From positions 3,162,001 through 3,226,000 of the forward strand of contig NZ_CP074404.1 in NCBI RefSeq assembly GCF_018388465.1: a stretch of DNA of 64,000 bases, read 5' to 3'. This document shows positions 52,681-61,929 of the stretch, one piece after another. The position numbers and the translations under genes were made by a program. Positions within the stretch are counted from its first letter, which is position 1. Each line of letters begins with the position of its first letter. Origin of the DNA: Cellulomonas fengjieae. GTDB lineage: Bacteria; Actinomycetota; Actinomycetes; Actinomycetales; Cellulomonadaceae. A model generated the notes under the pieces. It was given only the letters and a program-made list of their open reading frames with translations, was not told where the DNA came from and made no database searches.

Positions 52681-53477
52681 TGCCGGACGTGCGCGTCCCT
52701 GCGGGCGGGCACGACCATCGGCGTCCCGGTCTCGGGGTCCGGCACCACCCGACAGGTGAGCCCGAACACGTCCCGGACGCGGTCCTCGGTCACCACGTCG
52801 GCCGGGGGCCCCTGCGCGACGACCACGCCGTCCTTCATCGCGATCAGGTGGGTTGCGTACCGGGCGGCCTGGTTGAGGTCGTGCAGCACCGCGACCAGCG
52901 TGCGGCCCTCCTCGTGCAGCCGGGCGCACAGGTCCATGACCTCGAACTGGTGGGCGATGTCGAGGAACGTCGTCGGCTCGTCGAGCAGCAGCAGGTCGGT
53001 CTGCTGCGCCAGGGCCATGGCCAGCCAGACCCGCTGCCGCTGACCGCCGGACAGGTCGGACACATACCGGTCGCGCAGGTCCGCGACCTCGGTGGCGTCG
53101 AGAGCGTCCGCGACGGCGCGGGCGTCGGCGGCGGACCACTGCCGCAGCAGCCCCTGGTGCGGGTACCGTCCCCGCGCCACGAGATCGCCGACGGTGATGG
53201 ACTCCGGCGCGATCGGGCTCTGCGGCAGGAGCGCGAGCCGCCGGGCCACGTCCTTGCTCTTCATCGAGGCGATGGGGGTGCCTTCCAGCAGCACCCGGCC
53301 CGCGCGCGGCTTGAGGGTGCGGCCGAGCGCGCGCAGCAGCGTCGACTTGCCGCAGCCGTTGGGTCCGATGATCACCGTGAAGGACGCCCGCGGGATCTGC
53401 ACCGACAGGTCCCGGGCGACGACGAGCTGGTCGTAGGCCAGGGTGAGCCCCTCGGCCTGCAGCGGTGAACCGTTCAC
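52677..53477 (-). CDS. Iron-siderophore ABC transporter ATP-binding protein (FecE/FepC type)
   Basis: A 266-residue ATPase with Walker A 'GPNGCGKSTLLRAL', signature 'LSGGQRQRVW' and Walker B 'LLLLDEPTTFLD', the last form typical of siderophore importers. GTG 53477 overlaps the upstream permease stop (GTGA). Together with the two permeases and binding protein it forms a complete ferric siderophore importer. Confidence 0.92.
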   Translation of the reverse strand: MNGSPLQAEGLTLAYDQLVVARDLSVQIPRASFTVIIGPNGCGKSTLLRALGRTLKPRAGRVLLEGTPIASMKSKDVARRLALLPQSPIAPESITVGDLVARGRYPHQGLLRQWSAADARAVADALDATEVADLRDRYVSDLSGGQRQRVWLAMALAQQTDLLLLDEPTTFLDIAHQFEVMDLCARLHEEGRTLVAVLHDLNQAARYATHLIAMKDGVVVAQGPPADVVTEDRVRDVFGLTCRVVPDPETGTPMVVPARRDAHVRH

Positions 53478-54502
53478 GCGGGACTCCTCCTCCACTCGCG
53501 GACCAGCAGGAACGCGAGGTAGATGCCGCCGAGCGCGGCGGTGACCACTCCCACGGGGTAGACGATGCCGGGGACTGCGTACTGCGCGACCAGGTCCGCG
53601 ACGACGAGCACCGCGGCGCCGCAGCAGGCGGCGGCGACCATCCCCGGTCCGGTCGAGCGGGTCAGCCGGCGCGCGATCTGTGGCGCGGTGAGCGCCACGA
53701 AGGCGATCGGGCCGCTCACGGTCACGGCGGCGGCGGTCAGCAGCACGCCGACGACGACGGCCCATGTGCGGACGCGGTCCGCGTGCACGCCGACGGCGAC
53801 CGCGACCTCGTCGCCCATCTCGACCAGCTGCAGCGGCCGGGTGAGCGCGAGCGCCGCGGGGAGCAGCACCGCGAGCGCCACGACGATCAGGAGCACCTCC
53901 GACCACGACCGCGCCGCCAGGCTGCCGTTGAGGTAGGCGGCGATGACCTGCGCGTCCTCCCGGGTGGCGCGCGCGAGCGCGAGCTGCACGAACGCGAGCG
54001 ACATCGCACCGACGGCGATGCCGACGACGACCATGCGCAACGGCGCGCGGAAGCCCGCCCCCGAGCCGAGGTAGACCGCGCCGATGGCGATCCCGGCGCC
54101 GATCAGCGCACCCACCGGGACCGGCAGCGTGCCCGGCCAGACGAGCCCCGCCGCCGCGGCCCCCGCGGCTGCCCCCGCGCCCAGCCCGATGACGTCCGGA
54201 CTGCCGAGGGGGTTGCGGGTGACCGACTGGAACATCGCCCCCGAGACGGCGAAGGCCGCCCCTGCGGCGGCGCCCACGAGCAGGCGCGGCAGGCGGTTGG
54301 TCCACAGGACCCAGTCCTGCGCCCGGGACCCGTTCCCGGCGACGACCGCCGGCAGCTCGGCGAGGGGGATGCCCAGCCGCCCGACGGTGAGCGTGACCAG
54401 CATGGCGCCGAGCGTGAGCGCGACCGCGGCCACGCAGACCACGACCGGGCGTCGGTGCCAGCGCACGACGACGCCGGGCCCGAGCGTCAGCACGGAGGTC
54501 AC
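53474..54502 (-). CDS. Iron-siderophore ABC transporter permease (FecD/FepG type)
   Basis: A 342-residue FecCD-family permease with ten helices. 'RLPRLLVGAAAGAAFAVSGAMFQSVTRNPLGSPDVIG' is the conserved N-terminal region and 'SGPIAFVALTAPQIARRL' the ATPase-contact loop. GTG 54502 overlaps the first permease's stop. Confidence 0.92.
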   Translation of the reverse strand: MTSVLTLGPGVVVRWHRRPVVVCVAAVALTLGAMLVTLTVGRLGIPLAELPAVVAGNGSRAQDWVLWTNRLPRLLVGAAAGAAFAVSGAMFQSVTRNPLGSPDVIGLGAGAAAGAAAAGLVWPGTLPVPVGALIGAGIAIGAVYLGSGAGFRAPLRMVVVGIAVGAMSLAFVQLALARATREDAQVIAAYLNGSLAARSWSEVLLIVVALAVLLPAALALTRPLQLVEMGDEVAVAVGVHADRVRTWAVVVGVLLTAAAVTVSGPIAFVALTAPQIARRLTRSTGPGMVAAACCGAAVLVVADLVAQYAVPGIVYPVGVVTAALGGIYLAFLLVREWRRSPA

Positions 54503-55533
54503 AGGCCCACCCGCCCCTGGCGCACGGCGAGGATGAGGAACGGCGCACCGACGAACGCCGTGACGGCGCCGACCGGGAGCTCACCGGGGCGCGCCACGAC
54601 CCGGCCGAGGACGTCGGCCACCAGCAGCAGCACCGGGCCGAGCACGAGGCAGTAGGGCAGGAGCCAGCGGTGGTCGGCACCCGTGAACGAGCGCACGACG
54701 TGCGGGACGGCCAGGCCCACGAACGCGACCGGTCCGACGGCGGCCACGGCCGCGGCGCACAGCAGGGTCGCCCCGGCGGCACCGAGCAGGCGGGTCCGGC
54801 CGGCACGCAGCCCGAGCGAGACCGCGGCCTCGTCCCCGAGCGCCAGCGCGTTCAGCGGCCGGGCGAGGACCAGGCACAGCAGGAGGCCCACGACGACGAA
54901 CGGCAGCACGGCGTCGACGGTCGACTCGGGCCGGCCCGCGAGCGACCCGACCACCCAGAACCGGTAGGTGTCGAACACGGTGGGGTTGGCCAGGGTGATG
55001 GCCTCGACGACCGCCACGAGGACCGCGGAGACGGCCGCGCCGGCGAGCACGAGCCGCACGGGCGTCGCCCGTCGCCCGCCGGAGCCGATGAGGTACACGG
55101 CGAAGGCGGCCACCAGGGCACCCGGCACCGCCGCCCACACGGAGCGCCCGGCGGCACCGCCGAGCACGGCGGCCGTGGCGACCAGCGACGCCGACGCCCC
55201 CGCGTTGACGCCCAGCAGGCCGGGATCACCCAGGGGGTTGCGGGTCAGCCCCTGGATCACGACCCCCGCGACGGCGAGCGCCGCCCCGACGAGCAGCCCG
55301 AGCTGGGTGCGCGGGATCCGCGACGCGACGACCGTCGAGACGTAGGACCCGTCGGGCTGCCGCCAGGCGGACCAGACCTCGCCGAGGGGGACCGGCTTGG
55401 CGCCGACGGCGATGCTCAGGCCGACCACGAGCGTCAGCAGCGCGACCGCACCGACGAGCCCCAGGCCGAGCGCGAGCGCGCGCGAGCCCCGCACCCGGGT
55501 GGTGTGCGGGGCTCGCGCGACGGCGACGCTCAT
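54499..55533 (-). CDS. Iron-siderophore ABC transporter permease (FecC/FepD type)
   Basis: A 344-residue FecCD-family permease. 'RIPRTQLGLLVGAALAVAGVVIQGLTRNPLGDPGLLG' matches the family and 'VGPVAFVGLAVPHVVRSF' is the coupling loop. It begins 17 bp after the binding protein stop; the order SBP-permease-permease-ATPase is standard. Confidence 0.92.
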   Translation of the reverse strand: MSVAVARAPHTTRVRGSRALALGLGLVGAVALLTLVVGLSIAVGAKPVPLGEVWSAWRQPDGSYVSTVVASRIPRTQLGLLVGAALAVAGVVIQGLTRNPLGDPGLLGVNAGASASLVATAAVLGGAAGRSVWAAVPGALVAAFAVYLIGSGGRRATPVRLVLAGAAVSAVLVAVVEAITLANPTVFDTYRFWVVGSLAGRPESTVDAVLPFVVVGLLLCLVLARPLNALALGDEAAVSLGLRAGRTRLLGAAGATLLCAAAVAAVGPVAFVGLAVPHVVRSFTGADHRWLLPYCLVLGPVLLLVADVLGRVVARPGELPVGAVTAFVGAPFLILAVRQGRVGL

Positions 55534-55549
55534 GGACGGATCAGGCGTC

Positions 55550-56590
55550 TCAGCCCTGGACGTTCTGGGCGCCGGCCGTGATGAGCGGCAGGTACTCGTC
55601 GAGGGCCCACGGGACGCTCAGCGGGGTGGCCACGGAGACGGCCATGCCGAGCTTCGGGTCGAGCATCGGGACGTAGGCGCCGGACGCGAACGCGGGGATC
55701 TGGGCCCACAGCGGCTGCGCCTCGGTGGCGGCCTGCTCGTCCGCGTCGTTGAACCACGTGAACAGGAGCTGCGCGTCGTTCAGCTGGTCCGCGTTCTCCA
55801 GGCCGAGGGTCGCGACGAACGTCCCGGGCGAGGACGTCAGCGTCGACACCGACGGCGCCAGCTCCAGGCCGAGGCCCGTGAGCAGCTCGACCCGCGGGTC
55901 GCCGGGCAGGTACACCGACAGGGCACCCGGCTGGTCACCACCGAAGACGTAGGCGAAGGTCAGCCCCGCCAGCTCGGGGTTGGCGGCGGCGGCGTCGTCG
56001 ATCGCGGCCTGGCGCTCGGCGAGCAGCAGCTCGGCCTTCTCGGGCACGCCCAGCGCCTCGGCCGCGAGGTTCACCTGGTCCTCGAGCGAGGTCTGCCACG
56101 GCTCACCGGGGTAGGCCACGACCGGGACGAAGGCGGCGAGCTGGTCGTACGTCGCCTGGTCGATCCCGGACTGCGGGGCGAGCACCAGGTCCGGCTCGAG
56201 CGCGACGACCGCGTCGACGTCGAGCTCGGGGTACATCGCGATGGTCTCGGGCAGCTCGTCGCCTGCGGCCTCGACGGCCTCCCGGAACCACGGCTGGTAC
56301 CCCTCGGCGTCGCCGCCCCAGGTGTCCGACTCGATGCCGACCGGCGTCGTGCCCAGCGAGAACGCGATGTCGGCGGCGCCCCAGCCGAGCGCCACGACGC
56401 GCTCGGGCCTGGCGGGGATCTCCGCGGTGCCGAGAGCCGTCTCGATCGACACGGGGAAGGCGTCGGACGCCGCCGAGGTGTCGGCCGAGGGCTCCGTCGC
56501 GGTGTCGTCGGACGAGTCACCGCAGGCGGCGAGGGTGAGTGCGACTGCTGCGGCGGCTGCCACGGCTGTCACGCGACGGGCGATGCGCAC
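55550..56590 (-). CDS. Iron-siderophore-binding lipoprotein
   Basis: A 346-residue binding protein. The lipobox is LAAC with Cys23, then an acidic linker. 'IPARPERVVALGWGAADIAFSLGTTPVGI' and 'LEPDLVLAPQSGIDQATYDQLAAFVPVVAYPG' are the two halves of the class III binding fold; a long helix joins them. Ligand unknown, probably a hydroxamate or other ferric siderophore. A DtxR/IdeR-type box is 30 bp upstream. Confidence 0.9.
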   Translation of the reverse strand: MRIARRVTAVAAAAAVALTLAACGDSSDDTATEPSADTSAASDAFPVSIETALGTAEIPARPERVVALGWGAADIAFSLGTTPVGIESDTWGGDAEGYQPWFREAVEAAGDELPETIAMYPELDVDAVVALEPDLVLAPQSGIDQATYDQLAAFVPVVAYPGEPWQTSLEDQVNLAAEALGVPEKAELLLAERQAAIDDAAAANPELAGLTFAYVFGGDQPGALSVYLPGDPRVELLTGLGLELAPSVSTLTSSPGTFVATLGLENADQLNDAQLLFTWFNDADEQAATEAQPLWAQIPAFASGAYVPMLDPKLGMAVSVATPLSVPWALDEYLPLITAGAQNVQG

Positions 56591-56619
56591 GGTGGTGCTC
56601 CCATTCGGTCAGGGTGGAA

Positions 56620-56638
56620 TGAGGCAAGCCTAACCTCT
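56620..56638 (-). promoter_or_regulatory. DtxR/IdeR-type iron box
   Basis: Read on the minus strand AGAGGTTAGGCTTGCCTCA matches 14 of 19 positions of the consensus TTAGGTTAGGCTAACCTAA. It lies 30 bp upstream of the siderophore-binding lipoprotein. Iron-loaded DtxR/IdeR would repress the importer. Confidence 0.7.
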
Positions 56639-56678
56639 CCTCTCCGACGAGAAGCACGCCCCGAAGGGGCGACGCACG

Positions 56679-57581
56679 TCACACCGACAGGGTCGTCCCG
56701 GTGAGCCGCTCGTACGCGTCGAGATAGCGGTCGCGGGTGCGCGCCACGACGTCCGCGGGCAGGGACGGCGGGGTCGCGTCACCGGCCCGGTCCCACCCGG
56801 ACGCCGGTGAGGTCAGCCAGTCGCGGAGCACCTGCTTGTCGACGCTCGGCTGGGCGCGTCCGGGCCGCCACTCGTCCGCCGGCCAGAACCGGGAGGAGTC
56901 CGGCGTCAGCACCTCGTCACCCAGGGTGATCGCCCCGGTCGCGGGGTCGGTGCCGAACTCGAGCTTGGTGTCCGCCAGGATCACGCCGCGCTCGCGCGCG
57001 ATCGCCTCCGCGCGGCCGTAGACCGCGAGCGTGAGCGACCGCAGGGCCTCCGCGGTGTCGGCCCCGACCAGGGCGACCACCGAGTCGAACGGCACGTTCT
57101 CGTCGTGCGCCCCGAGCTCGGCCTTGGTCGCGGGGGTGAAGATCGGCTCGGGCAGCCGGGACCCGTCGACGAGCCCCGCCGGCAGGGCGATCCCGGTGAC
57201 CGACCCGGACACCCGGTACTCGGCCAGGCCGGACCCGGTGAGGTAGCCGCGCGCGACGCACTCGACCGGGAACATCTCCAGCCGACGGCAGACCATCGCG
57301 CGACCGGCGACAGCGGCCGGGACTTCGGTCGACACCACGTGGTTGGGCACCAGGTCCGCCAGCTGCTCGAACCACCACAGGCTCAGCTGCGTGAGGACGA
57401 CGCCCTTGCCGGGGATGCCCGGGGACAGCACGTGGTCGTAGGCCGACACCCGGTCGCTCGCGACGACGAGGACGACGTCACCGAGCCCGGCAGTCGACGC
57501 CGAGCCGTCCGGGACGTAGAGGTCGCGGACCTTTCCGGAGTAGGTGTGGGTCCAGCCCTCGAGCGGCGCGGCGGCAGTCAC
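56679..57581 (-). CDS. purC: SAICAR synthase
   Basis: A 300-residue ligase joining Asp to CAIR in purine synthesis. Landmarks are 'YSGKVRDLYV', 'VASDRVSAYDHVLSPGIPGKG', 'VECVARGYLTGSG' and 'ILADTKLEFG...DEVLTPDSSRFWPAD'. It follows a small conserved gene and purD in one operon. Confidence 0.95.
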   Translation of the reverse strand: MTAAAPLEGWTHTYSGKVRDLYVPDGSASTAGLGDVVLVVASDRVSAYDHVLSPGIPGKGVVLTQLSLWWFEQLADLVPNHVVSTEVPAAVAGRAMVCRRLEMFPVECVARGYLTGSGLAEYRVSGSVTGIALPAGLVDGSRLPEPIFTPATKAELGAHDENVPFDSVVALVGADTAEALRSLTLAVYGRAEAIARERGVILADTKLEFGTDPATGAITLGDEVLTPDSSRFWPADEWRPGRAQPSVDKQVLRDWLTSPASGWDRAGDATPPSLPADVVARTRDRYLDAYERLTGTTLSV

Positions 57582-57599
57582 GGCCCCTAGTGTGCCGGG

Positions 57600-58007
57600 T
57601 CAGACGAGGTCGTCTCCACCGTCGAGCCCGTCGGGGACGGGCAGCCCGACCAGCCGGACGAGCCGCTGCACCGTCTCCTCGACGAACGTGTCCTCGGGCT
57701 CGTCGACGTGCTCCTCGGCCAGCAGCCGCCGCACGTGCTTGGCCTCCACGTCGACCGCACCGACCAGCAGCGCCCACTCGGCGAAGGCCTCGGCCTCGGC
57801 ATCGAGGTCCACGGGGTCGCTCTCGGTCGGGTCGTCGAAGAAGTCCCGCGGCTGGAAGCCGAGGTAGAACCGACCTCGGCCCTCCGGCGCCGGGCGGTAG
57901 TCGACGGTGGCGATGTCGCCGTCCTGGACCTCGATGGCCAGGCTCGGGGTGACCGCGACGTCGCCGCCCCAGGTGCCGTCGCCGTACACGAACGTCGTGG
58001 TGCTCAT
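57600..58007 (-). CDS. Conserved hypothetical protein between purD and purC
   Basis: A 135-residue acidic protein, '[20 protein letters not shown]' followed by '...[21 protein letters not shown]' and a Glu/Asp-rich helical C-terminus. I do not recognise a domain. ATG 58007 overlaps the purD stop (ATGA), so it is translated with purD, but no purine role can be assigned. Confidence 0.72.
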   Translation of the reverse strand: MSTTTFVYGDGTWGGDVAVTPSLAIEVQDGDIATVDYRPAPEGRGRFYLGFQPRDFFDDPTESDPVDLDAEAEAFAEWALLVGAVDVEAKHVRRLLAEEHVDEPEDTFVEETVQRLVRLVGLPVPDGLDGGDDLV

Positions 58008-59284
58008 CGCGCGATGTCCGATCGGTGGTGGGAGAACGGCAGCTCGATCTGCGCGACGCCCGCGTAGGCCGCGGCCCTGGCGGCGGCCAGGTCCGAGCCG
58101 ACGCCGACGACCGACAGCACGCGGCCGCCCGCGGAGACGAGGTGCGCACCGTCGATCGCGTCGTCGTCGTCCCCTGCCGCGTTCAGCCGCAGCGCGGTGC
58201 CGGCGTGCAGGACGTGCACCCCGGGGAGCGCCTCGGCGTCCTCGATGCCGGTGATCGGGTCCCCCGAGCGGACGGCCCCCGGGTAGCCGCCGGACGCGAC
58301 GACGACCGTGACGGCCGCGTCGTCGCGCCACTGCAGCGGCGGCAGCGAGCCGAGCGTGCCGGTCGCGCTCGCCAGCAGCACGCCCGCGAGCGGGGTGGCC
58401 AGCCGCGCGAGGACGACCTGCGTCTCGGGGTCGCCGAACCGGGCGTTGAACTCGACGACCTTCAGGCCGCCCGACGTGAGGGCGAGGCCGACGTACAGGA
58501 CTCCCGCGAACGGCGTGCCGCGGCGGGCCATCTCCGCGATCGTCGGCCGCGCGACGCGCTCGACCACCTCGTCGACGAGGTCCGCGGGCGCCCACGGCAG
58601 CGGCGAGTACGCGCCCATGCCGCCGGTGTTCGGTCCCGCGTCGCCGTCGAGCGCGCGCTTGAAGTCCTGCGCGGGCACCAGCGGGACGACGTCCACGCCG
58701 TCCGACAGCACGAACAGGGAGATCTCGGGTCCGTCGAGGTAGTCCTCGATGACGACGCGCCCGTCGGGCTTGGCCAGGCACGCCCGCGCGTGGGCCAGCG
58801 CCTCGGTCCGGTCATCGGTGACGACGACGCCCTTGCCGGCGGCCAGACCGTCGTCCTTGACCACGTAGGGGGCACCGAACGCATCGAGTCCGGCGGCGGC
58901 CTCCTCGATCGTCGTCGCCACGCGCGGCTCGGCGGTCGGGACGCCCGCGGCGGCCATGACCTCCTTGGCGAACGCCTTCGAGCCCTCGAGCCGGGCGCCC
59001 GCCGCGGACGGACCGAAGGCGGGGATCCCCGCGGCGCGCACGGCGTCGGCGACACCGGCCACCAGCGGCGCCTCGGGGCCGACGACCACGAGGTCGGCGT
59101 CCAGGGCCGTGGCCAGCGCGGCGACCGCGGCACCGTCCAGCGGGTCGACCGCGTGCAACGTGGCCAGCCCTCCGATGCCGGGGTTGCCCGGCGCCGCGTG
59201 CAGGGCCGTCACCGCGGGGTCGAGGGACAGTGCGCGCACCAGGGCGTGCTCACGAGCGCCGGTGCCGACGACGAGGATCTTCAC
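58004..59284 (-). CDS. purD: Phosphoribosylamine-glycine ligase
   Basis: A 426-residue ATP-grasp ligase, step 2 of purine synthesis. '[13 protein letters not shown]' opens the N domain; '[17 protein letters not shown]' is the ATP-grasp region; '[14 protein letters not shown]' carries metal-binding residues. GTG 59284 is the start. It heads purD-hypothetical-purC. Confidence 0.95.
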   Translation of the reverse strand: MKILVVGTGAREHALVRALSLDPAVTALHAAPGNPGIGGLATLHAVDPLDGAAVAALATALDADLVVVGPEAPLVAGVADAVRAAGIPAFGPSAAGARLEGSKAFAKEVMAAAGVPTAEPRVATTIEEAAAGLDAFGAPYVVKDDGLAAGKGVVVTDDRTEALAHARACLAKPDGRVVIEDYLDGPEISLFVLSDGVDVVPLVPAQDFKRALDGDAGPNTGGMGAYSPLPWAPADLVDEVVERVARPTIAEMARRGTPFAGVLYVGLALTSGGLKVVEFNARFGDPETQVVLARLATPLAGVLLASATGTLGSLPPLQWRDDAAVTVVVASGGYPGAVRSGDPITGIEDAEALPGVHVLHAGTALRLNAAGDDDDAIDGAHLVSAGGRVLSVVGVGSDLAAARAAAYAGVAQIELPFSHHRSDIAR

Positions 59285-59295
59285 GGCTCGGGAGC

Positions 59296-61164
59296 CTACC
59301 GGGCGGCCTCCGCGGCCTGCAGACGGGTCCGGAGGGCGTCGAGCTGGTCGACCATCGCCAGCGGAAGCCGGTCGCCGAACTGCGCGAAGAACTCCTCGGT
59401 CAGGTCGCACTCGGCGAGCCACGCGGCGGGGTCGACCGCCAGCAGCTCGTCTCTCGCCGCGGGCGGCAGGTCCAGCCCGTCGAGGTCCAGCTCGCCCTCG
59501 GCGGGCAGGAGGCCGATCGGCGACTCGACGCCGGGCAGGGACCCGTCGAGCCGCTGCAGCGCCCAGGCCAGCACGCGGGCGTTCTCCCCGAACCCGGGCC
59601 ACAGGTACGACCCGTCGGCACTCTTGCGGAACCAGTTGACGCCGAAGACCGCGGGCAGCGGGACGCCACGGGCGGCGAGCTGCGCACCGAGCCGGAGCCA
59701 GTGGCCCCAGTGGTCGGCCATGTTGTAGCCGCAGAAGGGGAGCATCGCGAACGGGTCGCGACGCAGGGTGCCGACGGGGCCCTCGGCGGCGGCCGTCTGC
59801 TCGGAGGCGATCGTCGCGCCGAGGAATACGCCGTGCGCCCAGTCCCTCGCCTGCACCACGAGCGGCACGTTCGTGGCCCGCCGCCCGCCGAACCAGATGG
59901 CGTCGATGGGCACACCCTCGGGCGAGTCCCACGCGTCGGCGATGGTGGGGCACTGGTCCGCGGCCACGGTGAACCGGCTGTTCGGGTGGGCCGCCGGCGT
60001 GCCCGACGTCGGCGTCCAGTCGTTGCCCTGCCAGTCGGTCAGGTGGTCGGGCGGCGTCTCGGTCAGCCCTTCCCACCACACGTCACCGTCGTCGGTGAGC
60101 GCGACGTTGGTGAAGATGACGTCGTGGGCGAGCATCTCGATCGCGGCGGGGTTGGTGCGGACGCCGGTGCCGGGTGCGACGCCGAAGAAGCCCGCCTCCG
60201 GGTTGATCGCACGCAGCCGTCCGTCGGTGCCCGGGCCGCCGGGGCGCAGCCAGGCGATGTCGTCACCGATCGTCTCGACCGTCCAGCCCGGGATCGCCGG
60301 CCGCAGCATCGCGAGGTTGGTCTTCCCGCACGCCGACGGGAACGCGGCGGCGACGTGCGACACGACGCCCGTCGGCGAGGTGACGCGCAGGACGAGCATG
60401 TGCTCGGCCAGCCAGCCCTCGTCGCGCGCCATGACCGACGCGATCCGCAGCGCGAAGCACTTCTTGCCGAGCAGGGCGTTGCCGCCGTAGCCCGAGCCGT
60501 ACGACCAGATCTCGCGGGTCTCCGGGAAGTGCACGATGTACTTCGTCGGGTTGCACGGCCACGGGACGTCGGCCTGCCCGTCCTGCAGGGGCGCGCCGAC
60601 CGAGTGGACCGCGGGTACGAAGTCGCCGTCGGCGCCCAGCAGCTCGAGCACCGGCGTGCCCACCCGCGTCATCACCCGCATGCTGACCACCACGTACGGC
60701 GAGTCGGTGACCTGTACTCCCAGCTGCGAGATCGGCCCCCCGAGCGGGCCCATCGAGAACGGGACCACGTACATGGTCCGGCCCCGCATCGACCCGGCGA
60801 AGACGTCCGCCAGCTCCGTGCGCATGGTGCGCGGCTCGCGCCAGTGGTTGGTGGGACCGGCGTCGTCCGGGTCCGCCGAGCAGATGAACGTCCGGTCCTC
60901 GACCCGCGCCACGTCGGACGGGTCGGACCGCGCCAGGTAGGAGCCGGGCCGCAGCTCCTCGTCGAGCCGCAGCAGGGTGCCGGCCTCGACCATGCCCTCG
61001 ACCAGCGCGTCAGCCTGCTGCGCCGAGCCGTCGACCCAGACGATGTCGTCGGGCTCGGTGAGCGCGGCCACCTCCCGCACCCATGCCAGCAGCGCGCGGT
61101 GCGGACCGCGGTCGGACGGGTAGGTGGACGGGTAGCGCAGGGGGTCCAGCTGGGCGAGCGTCAT
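59296..61164 (-). CDS. pckG: Phosphoenolpyruvate carboxykinase (GTP)
   Basis: A 622-residue enzyme converting oxaloacetate and GTP to PEP, key to gluconeogenesis. '[16 protein letters not shown]' is the kinase-1 P-loop with reactive Cys, 'TIGDDIAWL' the metal site, and '[23 protein letters not shown]' the guanine region. ATG 61164 (5 nt after GGAGG) is chosen over an upstream GTG. A perfect inverted repeat lies just upstream. Confidence 0.95.
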   Translation of the reverse strand: MTLAQLDPLRYPSTYPSDRGPHRALLAWVREVAALTEPDDIVWVDGSAQQADALVEGMVEAGTLLRLDEELRPGSYLARSDPSDVARVEDRTFICSADPDDAGPTNHWREPRTMRTELADVFAGSMRGRTMYVVPFSMGPLGGPISQLGVQVTDSPYVVVSMRVMTRVGTPVLELLGADGDFVPAVHSVGAPLQDGQADVPWPCNPTKYIVHFPETREIWSYGSGYGGNALLGKKCFALRIASVMARDEGWLAEHMLVLRVTSPTGVVSHVAAAFPSACGKTNLAMLRPAIPGWTVETIGDDIAWLRPGGPGTDGRLRAINPEAGFFGVAPGTGVRTNPAAIEMLAHDVIFTNVALTDDGDVWWEGLTETPPDHLTDWQGNDWTPTSGTPAAHPNSRFTVAADQCPTIADAWDSPEGVPIDAIWFGGRRATNVPLVVQARDWAHGVFLGATIASEQTAAAEGPVGTLRRDPFAMLPFCGYNMADHWGHWLRLGAQLAARGVPLPAVFGVNWFRKSADGSYLWPGFGENARVLAWALQRLDGSLPGVESPIGLLPAEGELDLDGLDLPPAARDELLAVDPAAWLAECDLTEEFFAQFGDRLPLAMVDQLDALRTRLQAAEAAR

Positions 61165-61175
61165 CACGACCTCCG

Positions 61176-61195
61176 GGAAGGAACCTGTTCCTTCC
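61176..61195. promoter_or_regulatory. 20-bp inverted repeat in front of pckG
   Basis: GGAAGGAAC (61176-61184) and GTTCCTTCC (61187-61195) are perfect arms around CT. It begins 12 nt before ATG 61164 and abuts the ribosome site. Likely operator for a carbon-source regulator, or an mRNA hairpin. Confidence 0.6.
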
Positions 61196-61269
61196 ACCGT
61201 GGCCCTCATCGCGCCCGCATTCCATCACCCGGGACCGGAAAGATCCTGGATTCTTGTCATCCCCGCAAC

Positions 61270-61863
61270 TCAGGCGCCATCCAGGGGCAGGGGCAGGGCG
61301 TCGAAGTAGATGCGGACGCGTCGACGGCCCTCGGTGTCGCCGGCGGCCTTGCGCTCCTTGGCCCGCCTGACGGCCCCGTCGATGATCGCCTGGACCCCGT
61401 GCACCACCTCGCGCATCTCGTCGAGAGTGAGGTCGGCGGTGGACCTGTCGTTCAGCGACGCCTCCTCCCACTGCGGGGTGTCGCCCTCCGCCATCCACCG
61501 GCCGAGCACCTGGGCACGCTCGGCGACCACGCCCTGGAGCAGCGCGCTGGCAGCCTCGGCGGTCCGGGGGTCGCGGAGCATGTCCCCGCCGTCGACGCTG
61601 TACCCGACCGCACGCCACCACCGGTCCCGTCCGCGCTGGTGGGCGGGGTCGTCCTCGACGAAGCCGTGCTTCTCCAGCTGGCGCAGGTGGTAGCTGGTCT
61701 GGCCGCTGCTCTCCCCCAGGTGCCGGGCGAGCTGGCTGGCGGTCGCCGACCCGTGCTCGGCCAGGTAGTCGTACATGGCCATGCGCAGGGGGTGTGCCAG
61801 CGCCTTCAGCTCCTCCGGCCCGATCGCGCGGGCCCGGAACGACAGGGGGTTGCTCTCGGACAT
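61270..61863 (-). CDS. ArsR-like winged helix transcriptional regulator
   Basis: A 197-residue regulator. The N-terminal domain, 'LAHPLRMAMYDYLAEHGSATASQLARHLGESSGQTSYHLRQLEKHGFV' in two parts (residues ~22-70), is an ArsR-type helix-turn-helix. A C-terminal extension (~80-197) is helical and without metal-binding Cys motifs. It is divergent from an MFS transporter and probably represses it; three repeats lie over its start. Confidence 0.86.
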   Translation of the reverse strand: MSESNPLSFRARAIGPEELKALAHPLRMAMYDYLAEHGSATASQLARHLGESSGQTSYHLRQLEKHGFVEDDPAHQRGRDRWWRAVGYSVDGGDMLRDPRTAEAASALLQGVVAERAQVLGRWMAEGDTPQWEEASLNDRSTADLTLDEMREVVHGVQAIIDGAVRRAKERKAAGDTEGRRRVRIYFDALPLPLDGA

Positions 61864-61904
61864 TCGCAGAGATACCTTTGCAGAGTTGTCTTTGCAGAGT
61901 TTCC
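61863..61904. repeat. Three tandem 14-bp repeats between ArsR-like and MFS genes
   Basis: TTCGCAGAGATACC (61863-61876), TTTGCAGAGTTGTC (61877-61890) and TTTGCAGAGTTTCC (61891-61904) follow without gaps. Core TTYGCAGAGWT. The first unit touches the regulator's start codon. Likely operator array. Confidence 0.75.
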
Positions 61905-61929
61905 TCTTTGATCCTACCCGGGAGTGCCC

